64,000 bases of DNA from contig NZ_AP024169.1 in assembly GCF_016591975.1 (NCBI RefSeq), positions 1,283,501-1,347,500 of the forward strand, read 5' to 3'. Positions 49,779 to 58,281 of the stretch are shown one piece after another. This DNA is from Anaeromicropila herbilytica. GTDB taxonomy: Bacteria; Bacillota; Clostridia; Lachnospirales; Lachnospiraceae. Position 1 is the stretch's first letter; each line of letters begins with the position of its first letter. The translations under genes were made by a program, and so were the position numbers. The notes below the pieces were generated by a model. It was not told where the DNA came from. It worked only from the letters and a program-made list of their open reading frames with translations, and ran no database searches.

Positions 49779-50401
49779 AAATTGCTGTACTAGTGTCTGG
49801 CGGTGGAACGAATCTACAAGCAATTATTGATCATATAAAAAGCAATAAAATTACGAATACAGAAATAACAGTAGTAATTAGTAATAAAAAAGATGCTTAT
49901 GCATTAACAAGAGCTAGGGAAGCAAATATAGCCGCAGAATGCATATCTCCCAAAGATTTTAAAGTTAGAGAAGAATTTAATGAAGCTCTACTTAAAACAA
50001 TAGATTCTTATGAAGTTGACTTAATTGTATTGGCGGGATACTTGGTAATTCTTCCAGAGATTATGATTAAAAAGTATCAGAACAGAATTATTAATATCCA
50101 CCCTTCTTTAATTCCATCTTTTTGCGGTTCAGGTTTCTATGGCCTTAGAGTGCATCAAGAAGTGTTGAATCGAGGAGTAAAAGTAACTGGGGCAACCGTT
50201 CATTTCGTGGATGAAGGAACAGATACGGGACCAATTATTTTGCAAAAAGCAGTAGAGGTTGGGGAAGAAGATACTCCTGAGATTCTACAGAGAAAAGTAA
50301 TGGAAGAGGCAGAGTGGGATATACTACCGCTTGCGATAGAGTTAATTGCGAATGATAAGATAGCAATTCGTGAGAATAGAGTGATAATTCAAAGAGATTA
50401 A
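49772..50401 (+). CDS. purN: GAR formyltransferase (folate-dependent)
   Basis: This 209-residue enzyme transfers formyl from 10-formyl-THF to GAR. It opens KIAVLVSGGGTNLQAIID; the catalytic region is INIHPSLIPSFCGSGFYGLRVH near residue 107 (Asn and His), with GATVHFVDEGTDTGPIILQ near 139 holding the catalytic Asp. It begins inside purM. The end is normal. purD follows after 15 bp with AAAGGAGG. Confidence 0.97.
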   Translation: MLKIAVLVSGGGTNLQAIIDHIKSNKITNTEITVVISNKKDAYALTRAREANIAAECISPKDFKVREEFNEALLKTIDSYEVDLIVLAGYLVILPEIMIKKYQNRIINIHPSLIPSFCGSGFYGLRVHQEVLNRGVKVTGATVHFVDEGTDTGPIILQKAVEVGEEDTPEILQRKVMEEAEWDILPLAIELIANDKIAIRENRVIIQRD

Positions 50402-50416
50402 TAAAGGAGGCATAGT

Positions 50417-51688
50417 ATGAAGGTACTAATCGTTGGAAGCGGCGGTAGAGAGCATGCTCTTGCTTATAAGATTGCACAAAGCAGTAGAGTAGATAAAATA
50501 TACTGTGCACCAGGCAATGCTGGTATTTCTGAGTATGCAGAGTGTGTAGATATTAAAGCAACAGATCTTTTAGGACTTGCTGATTTTGCAGCTAATAAAG
50601 AGGTGGATTTAACTGTTGTAGGAATGGACGATCCGCTGGTTGCTGGTATTGTAGATATATTTGAAGAACGAGGACTTAGAATCTTTGGACCTAGAAAAAA
50701 TGCTGCTATTATCGAAGGATCGAAAGCCTTCTCTAAAGATTTAATGAGGAAATATGATATACCAACTGCATTCTATGAGAACTTTGAGGATGCTGATAAG
50801 GCAATCAAATATCTTGAACAGTGTAAATTCCCGATTGTATTAAAAGCAGACGGTTTAGCACTTGGTAAAGGTGTACTTATATGTAATACTCTTGAAGAAG
50901 CTAAGATAGGTGTAAAGTCTATTATGCTTGATAAACAATTCGGTAGTGCAGGAAATCGTCTCGTAATTGAAGAATTTATGACAGGAAGAGAAGTGTCTGT
51001 ACTTGCTTTCTGTGATGGTACAACAGTTTTACCTATGACAAGTGCCCAAGACCATAAACGTGCTAAAGATAATGACCAAGGTTTGAATACTGGAGGAATG
51101 GGAACCTTTTCACCAAGTCCATTCTATACAGAAGAAGTAAAAAGCTTCTGTGAAGAAAATATCTATAAACCAACCATGGATGCAATGAAATCGGAAGGCA
51201 GAGATTTTGTGGGAATTCTATTTGTCGGATTAATGCTAACAGAGGAAGGACCTAAAGTATTAGAATACAATGCGCGTTTTGGTGATCCAGAGACTCAAGT
51301 TGTATTACCTCGTATGAAAAATGATATTGTTGAAGTATTTGAAGCATGTATTGACGGAACATTAGATCAGATTCAATTAGAATTTGAAGATAATGCAGCA
51401 GTTTGTGTAGTCTTAGCTTCTAATGGATATCCAGAACATTATGATAAAGGATATCATATTCATGGATTAGAACGTTTTAAAGGTAGTGAAGATTACTTTG
51501 CATTCCACGCTGGGACAAAGTATGAAGGAGACACTATAGTTACGAATGGTGGTAGGGTTCTTGGTATTACAGCAAAAGGAAAAAATCTAAAAGAAGCCAG
51601 AAATAATGCTTATAAAGCATGTGAATGGGTTCAATTTGAGAATAAATATTCAAGAACGGATATTGGTAAAGCAATAGACGAAGCATAA
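50417..51688 (+). CDS. purD: GAR synthetase
   Basis: This 423-residue ATP-grasp ligase joins glycine to phosphoribosylamine. It opens KVLIVGSGGREHALAYKI and then has APGNAG near 33, GPRKNAAIIEGSKAFSKDLM near 95, LKADGLALGKGV near 142 and EYNARFGDPETQ near 284. It is the last gene of the pur operon seen here. The other purine genes (purF, purC, purL, purH, purB) are not in the window. A terminator follows. Confidence 0.98.
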   Translation: MKVLIVGSGGREHALAYKIAQSSRVDKIYCAPGNAGISEYAECVDIKATDLLGLADFAANKEVDLTVVGMDDPLVAGIVDIFEERGLRIFGPRKNAAIIEGSKAFSKDLMRKYDIPTAFYENFEDADKAIKYLEQCKFPIVLKADGLALGKGVLICNTLEEAKIGVKSIMLDKQFGSAGNRLVIEEFMTGREVSVLAFCDGTTVLPMTSAQDHKRAKDNDQGLNTGGMGTFSPSPFYTEEVKSFCEENIYKPTMDAMKSEGRDFVGILFVGLMLTEEGPKVLEYNARFGDPETQVVLPRMKNDIVEVFEACIDGTLDQIQLEFEDNAAVCVVLASNGYPEHYDKGYHIHGLERFKGSEDYFAFHAGTKYEGDTIVTNGGRVLGITAKGKNLKEARNNAYKACEWVQFENKYSRTDIGKAIDEA

Positions 51689-51750
51689 TGAATAATAAAG
51701 ATTAGATTTTTATTAATAATCTTAGATACCTAATAAAGTGAAAATTAATA

Positions 51751-51800
51751 AAAAACATGTAAGTACTATGTTTGTTAAGTAGTATTTACATGTTTTTTTT
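51751..51800 (+). terminator. intrinsic terminator of the pur operon
   Basis: AAACATGTAA pairs with TTACATGTTT and continues into eight T. The remainder of the 325-bp gap to 52013 is AT-rich with no clear further feature; a 65-codon frame over the hairpin is not believed. Confidence 0.85.
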
Positions 51801-52013
51801 ATATTTTAATGCCATATTCTTGCCATATATGACTGATAGGATAGAATTAATAATATTTAATAGAAATATTGAAGTAAAGACTAAAATTTCGTATAATTTT
51901 AATGAGAAAATTGTAATAATGCTGGAAATTATGTTAGATTATTCAGTGAGTTTGTGGATAAGTCGATAAATGTTATATAGTGATCTAGGAGTATGAATGG
52001 AGGGAATTATTCT

Positions 52014-54686
52014 ATGCAAAAGAGATGGAAGATATTATTATCTATCTGTTTTCTACTTACTTTCTCAGGAGGTGTATTCATTTATAATAAAATCGATACA
52101 TATGCTGTTGAGAAAGGAATTGTAACAGCAACTACTTTAAATGTAAGAAAAGGGGCTGGAACTAACTATTCTATCGTAATGAGTAGTGGAAAAAAGGTTA
52201 CCTTAACAAAGAATACAGCGGTAAGTATAGAGAAGAAGTCAAATGGATGGTACTATATTTCAGTAAAATTTAATGGAGCTACAGTAAAAGGTTATGTATT
52301 GGATGATTATGTGAAAATCAATGCAGGAACAACGACGGCTGCAAAAATAACTTCATCAAACTCACTAAAGCTTGCAGCGAAAATAACAGCAACAAAACTA
52401 AATGTTCGAACAACACCAAGTACAACAGGTGAGCAACTTACAATTAATAAAGTAAAAGTAAGTTTAGTGAAAAATTCAAGCGTAACAATTTTAAATGAAA
52501 AGATGGTTGGTTCTAAAAAATGGTATTATATCTCATTTCAAGTAGGTAAAAGTACATATAAAGGATATATACTTAGTGATTTCGTAAAACTTGAATTGAA
52601 AAGTAACATAAACGCCAAGGTAAATAGTAAATCAAAGATTAGTATAAGAACGGGTGCAGGAAGCAATAAAGCCTATTTGAAAGATTCAAATAATAAAACA
52701 GTAACATTGAGTTCTGGTACAGCTTTGAAGATAAGTAAAGAGGTTACGATTGGAAGTGACAAATGGTTCTATGTATCCTTTACCTATAATAAGAATAATA
52801 AGAAGGGTTATATATTAGCAAAGGATGTTTTATTCAGTGCAACAACAAGCACGTCTACGAAAAACACATCAAATAATTCATCCAATACTACAACACCAAA
52901 TAAAACAAATAGCGACACAGATAATAGCAAAGATACTAATACAAATAATAACAGTTCGAACTCTTCAACAGGCACGGATCAAGGAACAAATAATAATCAG
53001 GGTTCTAATGCAGGAAGTAATAATAATGTAGGTAACACGAATTCTAAAATAGTAATAGATAAGAATCAATCATCTAAAGATGGTAAAGTAATTGGAACCA
53101 ATGCTCTTAATGTTCGAATTGGAGCAGGTACAAGTAATGACAAGTTAATTTATAATAACAAGACAATATCATTAGCATTGGGAACACCAGTGAATATTTA
53201 TGATGAAAAGCAAGTTAGTTCTACAACTTGGTATCTAGTATCATTTGAATATAGTGACGTAGAGTTAGCTGGGTATGTATCTGGATCATATATTCAGGTT
53301 TTAGATAGTACAGACAATACAGATACTAGTACCCCAACTACGCCATCACCCACAACTACACCAACAACTCCTACTACGCCAGATACCAACAATACAGCAA
53401 TGACGACTGAAGAATTTGAAGCTAGTTTAACCAACGAAGGTTTTCCAGACAGCTACAAAGTACTTCTTCGCTCACTTCATAATCAATATCCAAATTGGAA
53501 GTTCAAAGCATATAAGACTGGAGTTGATTGGAATACAGCTGTAACAAATGAAAGCAAGGTTGGTTTAAACTTAATTACAAATTCGAAGAATATAGCTTGG
53601 AAGTCACTAGCTACGGGTGCATATAGTTGGGAGAAAGATCGATTCATCCCTTATGATGGTGCTACTTGGGTAACAGCATCAAAAGATGCAATTGCTTATT
53701 ACATGGATCCAAGAAACTTTTTAACAGCAAATAAGATATTCCAATTCGAATCACTTTCTTACCAAAGCGGATATCAAAATCAATCAGGGGTAGAGAGAAT
53801 ATTAATGAATACTCCATTATATAATACTAGTTTTACTTACGATGATTCGAATGGTAATGAAGTAACCAAAACATATTCCGAGACATTTATGAGTGCAGCA
53901 GATTACTCGAACGTAAGTCCATATCATTTGGCGACAAGAGTGAAACAAGAAGTAATGACATCTAGCACAGCACTAAGTTCATCTGCAAGTGGTAATTATA
54001 GTGGATTTGAAGGATATTATAATTTTTATAATATTGGAGCATATCATAGTACAGTTGCTGGTGGAGCAATTAAGAATGCCTTAACATATGCTATGAATGG
54101 TTCAACGAGTCAGACAACGAATGCATTATACCTCATACCTTGGGATAACCAATACAGTGCAATTGTTGGTGGAGCTAAATTTATTGGAGCTTCTTATATA
54201 GATCGCGGACAAAGTACGATTTATTTACAGAAATTTAATGTAACACCTAAGTCAATGTATTCACATCAATATATGGCAAATGTAGAAGCTGCAAGTTCAG
54301 AAGCTACTAAGACCTATTCAGGCTATAGTAGTATGTTGGAACTTCCGATTGTATTTACAATACCTGTGTACAATAATATGCCAAATTCAGTATGTGCAGC
54401 TCCTAAGGATGTTAAGAATCCAAATAATTGGCTATCTAATCTAAGTATTGAAGGATATAGTTTAACGCCTACATTTGACTTGTCGAAAGACCAAGTATAT
54501 AATCTGATTGTAGATAATGATATATCAGAGGTTACAGTGGATGCACAAGCTGTGAGTAGCAAAGCAACCGTTAGCGGAACAGGAGTTCAATCATTAGAAA
54601 TTGGTAACAATGTAGTTACAGTTAATGTAACAGCAGAAAATGGAAAAGTTAGAAAATATGAAATTAATATAGTACGTTCGGAATAG
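52014..54686 (+). CDS. SH3-repeat N-acetylglucosaminidase (autolysin-like)
   Basis: The protein has 890 residues. ATG 52014 has GGAGGG 9 bases upstream and gives a proper signal peptide (MQKRWKILLSICFLLTFSGG); an earlier ATG at 51993 has poorer spacing. Four SH3b units follow (phrases LNVRKGAGTNYS, LNVRTTPSTTGE, ISIRTGAGSNKA, LNVRIGAGTSND), the last after a Ser/Asn/Thr linker. A Pro/Thr linker at about 435-460 leads to a glucosaminidase domain (PF01832) at about 465-780, with HLATRVKQEV near 640 carrying the likely catalytic Glu. The end (about 805-890) is a cadherin-like beta-sandwich also present in the next gene. It should cut wall glycan outside the cell. Confidence 0.88.
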   Translation: MQKRWKILLSICFLLTFSGGVFIYNKIDTYAVEKGIVTATTLNVRKGAGTNYSIVMSSGKKVTLTKNTAVSIEKKSNGWYYISVKFNGATVKGYVLDDYVKINAGTTTAAKITSSNSLKLAAKITATKLNVRTTPSTTGEQLTINKVKVSLVKNSSVTILNEKMVGSKKWYYISFQVGKSTYKGYILSDFVKLELKSNINAKVNSKSKISIRTGAGSNKAYLKDSNNKTVTLSSGTALKISKEVTIGSDKWFYVSFTYNKNNKKGYILAKDVLFSATTSTSTKNTSNNSSNTTTPNKTNSDTDNSKDTNTNNNSSNSSTGTDQGTNNNQGSNAGSNNNVGNTNSKIVIDKNQSSKDGKVIGTNALNVRIGAGTSNDKLIYNNKTISLALGTPVNIYDEKQVSSTTWYLVSFEYSDVELAGYVSGSYIQVLDSTDNTDTSTPTTPSPTTTPTTPTTPDTNNTAMTTEEFEASLTNEGFPDSYKVLLRSLHNQYPNWKFKAYKTGVDWNTAVTNESKVGLNLITNSKNIAWKSLATGAYSWEKDRFIPYDGATWVTASKDAIAYYMDPRNFLTANKIFQFESLSYQSGYQNQSGVERILMNTPLYNTSFTYDDSNGNEVTKTYSETFMSAADYSNVSPYHLATRVKQEVMTSSTALSSSASGNYSGFEGYYNFYNIGAYHSTVAGGAIKNALTYAMNGSTSQTTNALYLIPWDNQYSAIVGGAKFIGASYIDRGQSTIYLQKFNVTPKSMYSHQYMANVEAASSEATKTYSGYSSMLELPIVFTIPVYNNMPNSVCAAPKDVKNPNNWLSNLSIEGYSLTPTFDLSKDQVYNLIVDNDISEVTVDAQAVSSKATVSGTGVQSLEIGNNVVTVNVTAENGKVRKYEINIVRSE

Positions 54687-54713
54687 AGGACGAGAGAAAG
54701 GTTTGGTATATTG

Positions 54714-55964
54714 ATGGAGAGAGTGAAAGAGAAATGCAATAATTTGATAATTATAGGAATCTTAATTTTTATGCTCTCTTTTTTTAGTACAAGTACTATT
54801 TGTTTAGCTGCAAGTGCATCAATTAATTTTACAACAAAGAATACAACTGTAATTGTAGGGGATAAGGTAACAATCTCTTTAGTTGTTAATTCTTCTTCTA
54901 ATATTGGTGATTTTGAAGCATATATAGCTTATGACCCAAGCGTTTTGGAATTTACAGATGGTGGTTCTTTCGTTAACGGTGATGATGGTATTTTAAAAGT
55001 GTCTGATACAAATAATGTTGATGGTACTACAAAAAAGAAATATGTGTTAACGTTCAAGGCGAAAGATACAGGAGCTACAGAAATTAGAATAAGTGATAAA
55101 GCAGTTGTATTCAACTCGGATGATGGGAATGAGATGTCAGTTTCAAGTAGTCCCTTATCAATAAATGTAATTGCACAGAAAGAGACGTCTACGAATAACA
55201 TTTTAAAGTCTCTAAAAATAAGTCCTGGTAAGTTATCACCACAATTTGATAAGAACACGAATAAATATACTGTAAGTGTGGATAACAGCACCAAAAATTT
55301 AATTATTAGTGCAATTCCAGAAGATAACAAAGCAAAAGTTACTGTCAAAAATGCTACTAATCTATCAGAGGGAGATAATCAAGTTATTATTACAGTTAAA
55401 GTAGAGTCTGGTGATAAGAAAGATTATACAATAACCGTAACAAGAGAAAAGAGTACTACTTCTGGAGACGATAAGGATAAGAACAATACCACAGATGCAG
55501 GTAATGGTAACGATACATTTCCAAAATTAAGTAATGAGATAAATGCGGAAAATGTAAATGGTGAAATATACGTCGGTACAAATAGCGCTTATAAAGTAGT
55601 AGGAATGCCAGAGAATGAAACTGTTCCAGAAGGTTATATTAATACAAAGATAAAAATAAATAATGTATCTATTACAGCGTACACATTAGAAAATGATTTA
55701 GAGAATGAATTTTTGTTATTATATTTGATGAATAAAGATGGGGTTAGTGGATTCTATCAATATGATCGAATCGAAAAAACATTACAAAGATATAATCTGA
55801 ATGAAGATAAAGTAAATCATGAAAATACAAAAGATAAACACGTAACACAAAGTGATAAGAATTTAGATAAATTAAATCAGATGTACTTAATAACTGCGAT
55901 ATTAATAGGAATTAATTTAATTACTATATCAGTAATCATACGATTATATCGAAAGAGAAAATAA
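54714..55964 (+). CDS. membrane-anchored cohesin-like plus cadherin-like-sandwich protein
   Basis: The protein has 416 residues. The ATG at 54714 directly follows a TTG; GAGAAAGG lies about 9 to 12 bases upstream. A signal peptide (residues about 1-34) precedes a cohesin-type beta-sandwich at about 35-150 (VIVGDKVTISLVVNSSSNIGDFEAYIAYDPSVL). A cadherin-like domain (PF12733 type) follows at about 158-245 (LKSLKISPGKLSPQFDKNTN, YTITVTREKS), similar to the C-terminus of the upstream autolysin. Then come an acidic/Asn linker, a further small domain and a C-terminal membrane helix with tail YRKRK. The gene starts 27 bp after the autolysin, so the two are co-transcribed. No dockerin is seen in the window. 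Confidence 0.82.
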   Translation: MERVKEKCNNLIIIGILIFMLSFFSTSTICLAASASINFTTKNTTVIVGDKVTISLVVNSSSNIGDFEAYIAYDPSVLEFTDGGSFVNGDDGILKVSDTNNVDGTTKKKYVLTFKAKDTGATEIRISDKAVVFNSDDGNEMSVSSSPLSINVIAQKETSTNNILKSLKISPGKLSPQFDKNTNKYTVSVDNSTKNLIISAIPEDNKAKVTVKNATNLSEGDNQVIITVKVESGDKKDYTITVTREKSTTSGDDKDKNNTTDAGNGNDTFPKLSNEINAENVNGEIYVGTNSAYKVVGMPENETVPEGYINTKIKINNVSITAYTLENDLENEFLLLYLMNKDGVSGFYQYDRIEKTLQRYNLNEDKVNHENTKDKHVTQSDKNLDKLNQMYLITAILIGINLITISVIIRLYRKRK

Positions 55965-55988
55965 AAGTTGGACAAGTTTATAAAAATA

Positions 55989-56030
55989 AAAGTAACTATA
56001 ATCAAAGAAAGGATTGTAGTTACTTTTTTT
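55989..56030 (+). terminator. intrinsic terminator
   Basis: AAGTAACTATAATC pairs with GGATTGTAGTTACTT (one bulge/U-G), followed by TTTTT. It ends the autolysin/cohesin-like operon. Confidence 0.88.
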
Positions 56031-56157
56031 ATACATATTTATTATTGCTATTAACGGTGTTTTATTATTAGAAATGTAAATAATAATTAAGAGTAAATGA
56101 TATATAAAATAATAAATATAATTTAATTTGATGCAATTAGAATGGATAAAATATCTG

Positions 56158-56186
56158 TTGACAAAAGAATATGTCTGTTATAGTAT
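56158..56186 (+). promoter_or_regulatory. promoter of the gntR-mcsA-mcsB-clpC operon
   Basis: TTGACA (56158-56163), 17 bp, TAGTAT (56181-56186). The -10 is embedded in the palindrome at 56176-56196. Confidence 0.82.
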
Positions 56187-56196
56187 GGGTATAACA
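56176..56196. promoter_or_regulatory. palindrome over the -10, candidate GntR/YtrA operator
   Basis: TGTTATA-N7-TATAACA, perfect 7-bp arms with a 7-bp spacer, covering the -10 hexamer of the operon promoter. A binding protein would block polymerase. The GntR-type product of the first gene is the obvious candidate. No CtsR-type heptad repeat (GGTCAAA) is visible here. Confidence 0.6.
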
Positions 56197-56231
56197 AGTA
56201 TAACTTCAAGTAATATAGGAGGTGGAGAGTC

Positions 56232-56606
56232 TTGTTCATAACTATCGATTTTAATAGTGATGAAGCAATTTATATTCAATTAAGAAATCAAATCATAATT
56301 GGTATCGCGGTTTCGCATTTTAAGGAAGGAGACAATCTTCCTTCAGTTAGAGATCTGGCGGATAATATTGGTATTAACATGCACACAGTTAATAAAGCAT
56401 ATACTATATTAAAGCAAGAAGGTTATCTGAAATTAGATCGTAGGAAAGGTGCGGTTATTGCTGTTGATATAGATAAGATGAAAGCAAAGTTACAATTAGA
56501 AGATGAGATGCGGGTAATTATAGCGAAAGCAATATGTAAGAATATTACCTGTCAGGAAGCTCATGAAATAGTAACAAAAATTTTTGAAGAATATTCACCA
56601 GATTAA
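56232..56606 (+). CDS. GntR-family regulator, YtrA subfamily
   Basis: The protein has 124 residues and starts at TTG, with AGGAGG 9 bases upstream. The winged helix spans about residues 10-75 with the YtrA-type pattern AIYIQLRNQIIIGIAVSHFKEGDNLPSVRDLAD, then NMHTVNKAYTILKQEGYL and RRKGAVI. Only about 45 helical residues follow, as expected for YtrA, which lacks a large effector domain. It heads the mcsA-mcsB-clpC operon, where CtsR is the usual first gene in Gram-positives. It probably represses its own promoter. The signal is unknown. Confidence 0.88.
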   Translation: MFITIDFNSDEAIYIQLRNQIIIGIAVSHFKEGDNLPSVRDLADNIGINMHTVNKAYTILKQEGYLKLDRRKGAVIAVDIDKMKAKLQLEDEMRVIIAKAICKNITCQEAHEIVTKIFEEYSPD

Positions 56607-56647
56607 TATTATTGAATAATCATAATATACCAAAGGAGGTAGTTATT

Positions 56648-57193
56648 ATGTTGTGCGATAAGTGTAATAAAAGAGAAGCAAAAGTCTATTATACGGAAAT
56701 TGTAAATGGAGAGAAAAAAGAACAGCATCTTTGTGAAGAATGTGCTTCGGAATTTACATCATTTCATTTAGCATCCACTGTTCTTAATAAGGATATATCG
56801 CTTGGTAATTTACTATCGAGTATCCTTGGCAATTATAAGGTAACAAATACTTCAAAAGAAAAAGAAACAGTAAAGGAACTTGTATGCAAAGAATGTGGAA
56901 TGACATATGAGGAGTTTACTACACTTGGAAAGTTTGGATGTGCGGGTTGTTATAATACCTTTAAGAAGCAATTAGGACCTGGAATCAAGAAAATTCAGGG
57001 AGCTGATGTACATGTAGGAAAGAAGCCAAAAGGTTTTGTAACCAAAGCAGACAAAATTGTAAGCGGATTAAGTGAAATAGAGAAATTATCTATCAAACTT
57101 CAACAAGCCATAGAAAAAGAAGAGTTTGAAGAAGCAGCAAAACTAAGAGACTCCATCAGAGAATTAAAGAAGGAGGAGGAGATTAATGCTTAA
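56648..57193 (+). CDS. mcsA: McsA-like zinc-finger protein, activator of McsB
   Basis: This 181-residue protein starts at ATG 56648 with AAAGGAGG 8 bases upstream; the frame is open upstream but lacks a site. The first CxxC pair is CDKCNKR at residues 3-6 with LCEECASEF near 31; a second set is CKECGMTYEEF near 89 and FGCAGCYNTF near 105. A C-terminal UVR motif lies at about 145-180 (LQQAIEKEEFEEAAKLRDSI). McsA binds and stimulates the arginine kinase McsB. Its stop overlaps mcsB by 8 bases. Confidence 0.93.
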   Translation: MLCDKCNKREAKVYYTEIVNGEKKEQHLCEECASEFTSFHLASTVLNKDISLGNLLSSILGNYKVTNTSKEKETVKELVCKECGMTYEEFTTLGKFGCAGCYNTFKKQLGPGIKKIQGADVHVGKKPKGFVTKADKIVSGLSEIEKLSIKLQQAIEKEEFEEAAKLRDSIRELKKEEEINA

Positions 57194-58226
57194 ATGGTAT
57201 GAAGAGAAAAGTTTGCCTACGGATATTATTATATCTAGTAGAGTGCGTTTGGCTAGAAATTTTTCTGATTATCCATTTGCAGCAAAATTATCCGATGAAA
57301 AGGCAAAGGATCTCGTAAGAGAAATCACAGATAAATTCATGGGCAAAAAGGCTAACGAAGAATCGGAATATTTTTGCTGTAACTTAAGTAATCTAAGTGA
57401 AGTAGATAAAAATGCTATGGTCGAGCGACATATTGTTAGTCCATTATTAGCAGATAAAAAGCAAGAGACGGGTTTGATTCTGTCAGACGATGAATCTGTT
57501 AGTGTTATGATTAATGAAGAAGATCATCTAAGAATTCAAAGTGTAACAACTGGAATGGACTTAGAAAAAGTATTGAAGAAAGCAAATGAGATTGATGATT
57601 ATATCACAGGGAACTCACATATAGCATTTGATGAAAAGTATGGATATTTAACTTCTTGTCCAACAAATGTAGGAACGGGGCTTAGGGCATCCTATATGTG
57701 TTATCTGCCAGGTTTATCGGTTGCAGGCTTAATTAGTAGTTTGACAGAAGAGTTAGCTAGATATGGAGTCGCTATTCGAGGTATATATGGCGAGGATAGT
57801 AAAAGCATAGGTAATCTATATCAACTGTCCAATGAGAAGACTTTAGGAAAAACAGAAAGTGATATATTAGAGCATCTGAATGAAATTATGGATCAGGTGA
57901 TTAGACAAGAAAGAAAGCGAAGAGAATATTTAATCACTAATAATTATAATGAATTAGAAGAACAAATATATCGTGCTTATGGTGTGTTAAGTTATACCAA
58001 ACAGATTACATCTAATGAATGTATGTCTCTTTTATCAGATATTAAATTTGGAATAGATCAGGGTTTTATTAACTTAAATAAAGAATTAAATATATTTAAA
58101 TTAATGATGGATATACAACCAGCGAATCTCCAATATAAGATGGGAAAGAGTGCAGGGAATAGTCTTAGAAATCGATATCGAGCAGAATATATGAATCAGT
58201 GCTTTAAAAATGCTTTGAATGGATGA
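57186..58226 (+). CDS. mcsB: protein arginine kinase McsB
   Basis: This 346-residue protein of the ATP:guanido phosphotransferase family marks proteins with phospho-arginine for ClpCP. Motifs are SSRVRLARNFSDYPFA near residue 17, SVMINEEDHLRIQSV near 108, TSCPTNVGTGLRASYMCYLPGL near 156 (the phosphagen-kinase Cys region) and GEDSKSIGNLYQLSNEKTLG near 200. AAGGAGGAGG precedes the ATG within the end of mcsA. It lies 55 bp before clpC. It lacks the N-terminal guanidino-specificity domain of metabolic creatine kinases, as usual for McsB. Confidence 0.96.
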   Translation: MLKWYEEKSLPTDIIISSRVRLARNFSDYPFAAKLSDEKAKDLVREITDKFMGKKANEESEYFCCNLSNLSEVDKNAMVERHIVSPLLADKKQETGLILSDDESVSVMINEEDHLRIQSVTTGMDLEKVLKKANEIDDYITGNSHIAFDEKYGYLTSCPTNVGTGLRASYMCYLPGLSVAGLISSLTEELARYGVAIRGIYGEDSKSIGNLYQLSNEKTLGKTESDILEHLNEIMDQVIRQERKRREYLITNNYNELEEQIYRAYGVLSYTKQITSNECMSLLSDIKFGIDQGFINLNKELNIFKLMMDIQPANLQYKMGKSAGNSLRNRYRAEYMNQCFKNALNG

Positions 58227-58281
58227 GACTTAGAAATACAAAAATCAGTTTTCACTGATAAAGAAAGGCGGTTAAACCAAT

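Noticed and set aside
51772..51969. 65-codon frame after purD
   Set aside because: It runs through the pur terminator hairpin, has no ribosome site and is low-complexity AT-rich sequence.
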